The notes beneath the pieces are model-generated. The model saw nothing but the letters and a program-made list of their open reading frames with translations, was not told the DNA's origin and ran no database searches. This document shows, one piece after another, positions 4,767 through 5,718 of a stretch of DNA of 5,718 nt. Both the position numbers and the translations under genes were made by a program. How positions within the stretch are numbered: position 1 is the first letter of the stretch; the number at the start of each line of letters is the position of its first letter. The stretch covers positions 1-5,718 of the forward strand of contig NZ_UQKJ01000117.1 of the NCBI RefSeq assembly GCF_900541605.1, given 5' to 3'. Source of the DNA: an uncultured Dialister sp. (GTDB taxonomy: Bacteria; Bacillota; Negativicutes; Veillonellales; Dialisteraceae).

Positions 4767-5306
4767 ATGAATTCAGTTCAAGTTATGGGTAACCTGGCAC
4801 GGGATCCGGTCATTCGCGCAACGAAAACCGGTCGTTCCGTAGCATCTTTCACCGTGGCAGTCAATCGTAACTACGTGACTCCCCAAGGCGAACAGCGGGA
4901 GCTGACAGACTGGATTAATGTGGTTGCCTGGGGCTCCCTGGCTGAAGCCGTAGGCAATCAGCTGAGAAAGGGAATGCGTGTTTTTGTAGAGGGACGCTAT
5001 TCTACCCGCTCTTACGATGCACAGGATGGAACGAGAAAATATGTAACTGAAGTGGTGGCCAATTTTGTTGCCATTCCTTTGGGAACAAACAGTTCTTCTT
5101 CCTACGCACCGCAGCAGTCCCAGGGTAATTCTTTCGGCGGAAACGGTTTTGGCGGAAATCATAATTTCGGCGGAAACGGTGGAAACAATGGCGGTTTTGG
5201 AGGAAACGGGTTCAATAACAATGCTCCCTCCGGACAGAACAGCCAGCCGGGAGGCAATTTTGGTCAATTTGGTACTTCAGGAAAAGACGAAGATATTCCG
5301 TTCTGA
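4767..5306 (+). CDS. ssb: Single-stranded DNA-binding protein
   Basis: The 179-residue protein has an N-terminal OB-fold of about 105 residues (MNSVQVMGNLARDP, TDWINVVAWG at 47-56, FVEGRYSTRSY at 73-83). A low-complexity Gly/Asn/Phe/Ser/Gln linker covers about 108-172. It ends in the acidic tip DEDIPF (174-179), the standard docking site for replication and repair partners. It protects single-stranded DNA as a tetramer, by family knowledge. The linker contains several GGNG units, reflecting a partly repeated DNA motif (TTYGGCGGAAACGG-like, about 5132-5212). The ribosome binding site is weak (GAGGT, six bases before ATG), which suggests translation is helped by coupling to rpsF only 11 bases upstream. 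It lies between rpsF and rpsR as in most Firmicutes, so this is the housekeeping SSB and not a plasmid or phage copy. Confidence 0.97.
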   Translation: MNSVQVMGNLARDPVIRATKTGRSVASFTVAVNRNYVTPQGEQRELTDWINVVAWGSLAEAVGNQLRKGMRVFVEGRYSTRSYDAQDGTRKYVTEVVANFVAIPLGTNSSSSYAPQQSQGNSFGGNGFGGNHNFGGNGGNNGGFGGNGFNNNAPSGQNSQPGGNFGQFGTSGKDEDIPF

Positions 5307-5336
5307 TATGCATTGATTTTGGAGGATATAGAAAGC

Positions 5337-5570
5337 ATGATTAGAAGAGACAGAGTAAGAAGACCGAGAAGAAAGGTCTGCCAGTGCTGCGTAGATCACG
5401 TAGACACCATTGATTATAAGAACGTTCAGGCCCTGCGCCGTTTCGTTTCCGAAAGAGGAAAGATCCTTCCCCGCCGCGTAACCGGAACATGCGCAAAGCA
5501 TCAGCGTAAGATCAACCTCGCTATTAAGAGAGCAAGAGCTATTGCCCTGCTTCCGTTCAGCGCTGACTGA
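5337..5570 (+). CDS. rpsR: 30S ribosomal protein S18 (zinc-motif form)
   Basis: The protein from this ATG is 77 residues, the usual S18 length. It has a very basic N-terminus (IRRDRVRRPRRK), the core TIDYKNVQALRRFVSERGKI (24-43), GTCAKHQRK (50-58) and the basic helix AIKRARAIALLPF (62-74). Cys15, Cys18, Cys52 and His55 form a CxxC plus CxxH set, the potentially zinc-binding form of S18. S18 binds 16S rRNA with S6. An in-frame TTG at 5313 would add eight residues, but it lies 5' of the GGAGG (5321-5325), so it was rejected. The spacing from that GGAGG to the ATG is 11 bases, a little long. It is last in the operon and is followed by a strong terminator. Confidence 0.96.
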   Translation: MIRRDRVRRPRRKVCQCCVDHVDTIDYKNVQALRRFVSERGKILPRRVTGTCAKHQRKINLAIKRARAIALLPFSAD

Positions 5571-5583
5571 TTGAATGATAAAG

Positions 5584-5625
5584 GAGCTGTGAAAGTGAGA
5601 AATCACCGTCACAGCTCTTTTTATT
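5584..5625 (+). terminator. Intrinsic terminator of the rpsF-ssb-rpsR operon
   Basis: A nine-base-pair stem, GAGCTGTGA (5584-5592) with TCACAGCTC (5609-5617), encloses an inner GTGA-GAAA-TCAC hairpin (5595-5606), giving a GNRA-type tetraloop, with one AA/CG internal loop. TTTTTATT follows directly. It starts 14 bases after the rpsR stop. The A-rich bases just upstream (AAAG) can pair with the T run, so it may also work in the opposite direction. Confidence 0.92.
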
Positions 5626-5649
5626 GCGGAGAATATGGAACGAGAGAGG

Positions 5650-5718
5650 CCAATTTCAGTTTATCGAGCTGTTAGGGCGATGCTTACGGATAGAGTCATT
5701 CGTGCGGGGGCTTCTAGC
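5650..5718. repeat. Left end of a foldback repeat element (partial, runs off the window)
   Basis: The element begins CCAATTTCAGTTT and then follows the left arm of the element at 3298-3547 with one difference over 66 bases, up to the window edge in the CTTCTAGC block. It begins about 25 bases after the T run of the rpsR terminator. The near identity to the other copy suggests recent spread or ongoing homogenisation. Confidence 0.88.

Noticed and set aside
4030..4767. Minus-strand frame of 245 residues
   Set aside because: It spans the dehydrogenase end, the rpsF promoter and rpsF in antisense. All three are well supported on the plus strand.
4773..5267. Minus-strand frame of 164 residues
   Set aside because: It is antisense to ssb; the repetitive Gly/Asn linker DNA keeps the frame open by composition.
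5313..5336. Upstream TTG start for rpsR
   Set aside because: It precedes the GGAGG ribosome binding site, and the eight added residues are not typical of S18.

Overview
The window looks like chromosomal DNA of a low-to-mid GC Firmicute. The S18 protein (77 aa, ending in an ALLPF-type tail), the strong AAAGGAGG-type ribosome binding sites and the repeat content are compatible with Negativicutes such as the Dialister/Megasphaera/Veillonella group, but that placement rests on recalled family resemblance and not on a search. Seven protein-coding genes are supported. On the minus strand, reading from right to left, are a TPR lipoprotein, a small four-helix membrane protein started by TTG, and a Ppx/GppA phosphatase with a C-terminal HD domain. 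On the plus strand are a YdfG-like short-chain dehydrogenase and the conserved rpsF-ssb-rpsR operon.

The rpsF-ssb-rpsR operon is the best-defined unit. It has a near-consensus sigma-A promoter (TTGCAA-17-TATAAT) placed 5 bases after the dehydrogenase stop. Its leader holds a hairpin and an exposed CCG just before the ribosome binding site, as expected for S6:S18 autoregulation. It ends in a strong intrinsic terminator after rpsR. Its products serve the small ribosomal subunit (S6 and S18, which bind 16S rRNA as a pair) and DNA replication and repair (SSB).

The unusual part of the window is what lies between the genes. Four pieces of one family of imperfect foldback (palindromic) elements share the ends CCAATT-K-C-R-GTTTGTCGAGCTG. 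They are a right end at 1-53, a full copy at 2223-2606, a full copy at 3298-3547 and a left end at 5650-5718. They separate the transcription units: every unit is bounded by them, and none interrupts a recognised gene. The two complete copies have quite different cores. One is a chain of short GC-rich mini-hairpins whose stems change in a compensatory way. The other is built on a CTAGCTN heptamer repeat and can fold in two competing ways. The ends carry outward-facing TCGACA hexamers resembling a -35 box, and one copy abuts the presumed promoter of the lipoprotein gene.

No rRNA, tRNA, CRISPR array, transposase gene or phage gene was seen. The two gene-free stretches longer than 300 bases (2185-2621 and 3243-3592) are mostly filled by the two complete foldback elements.
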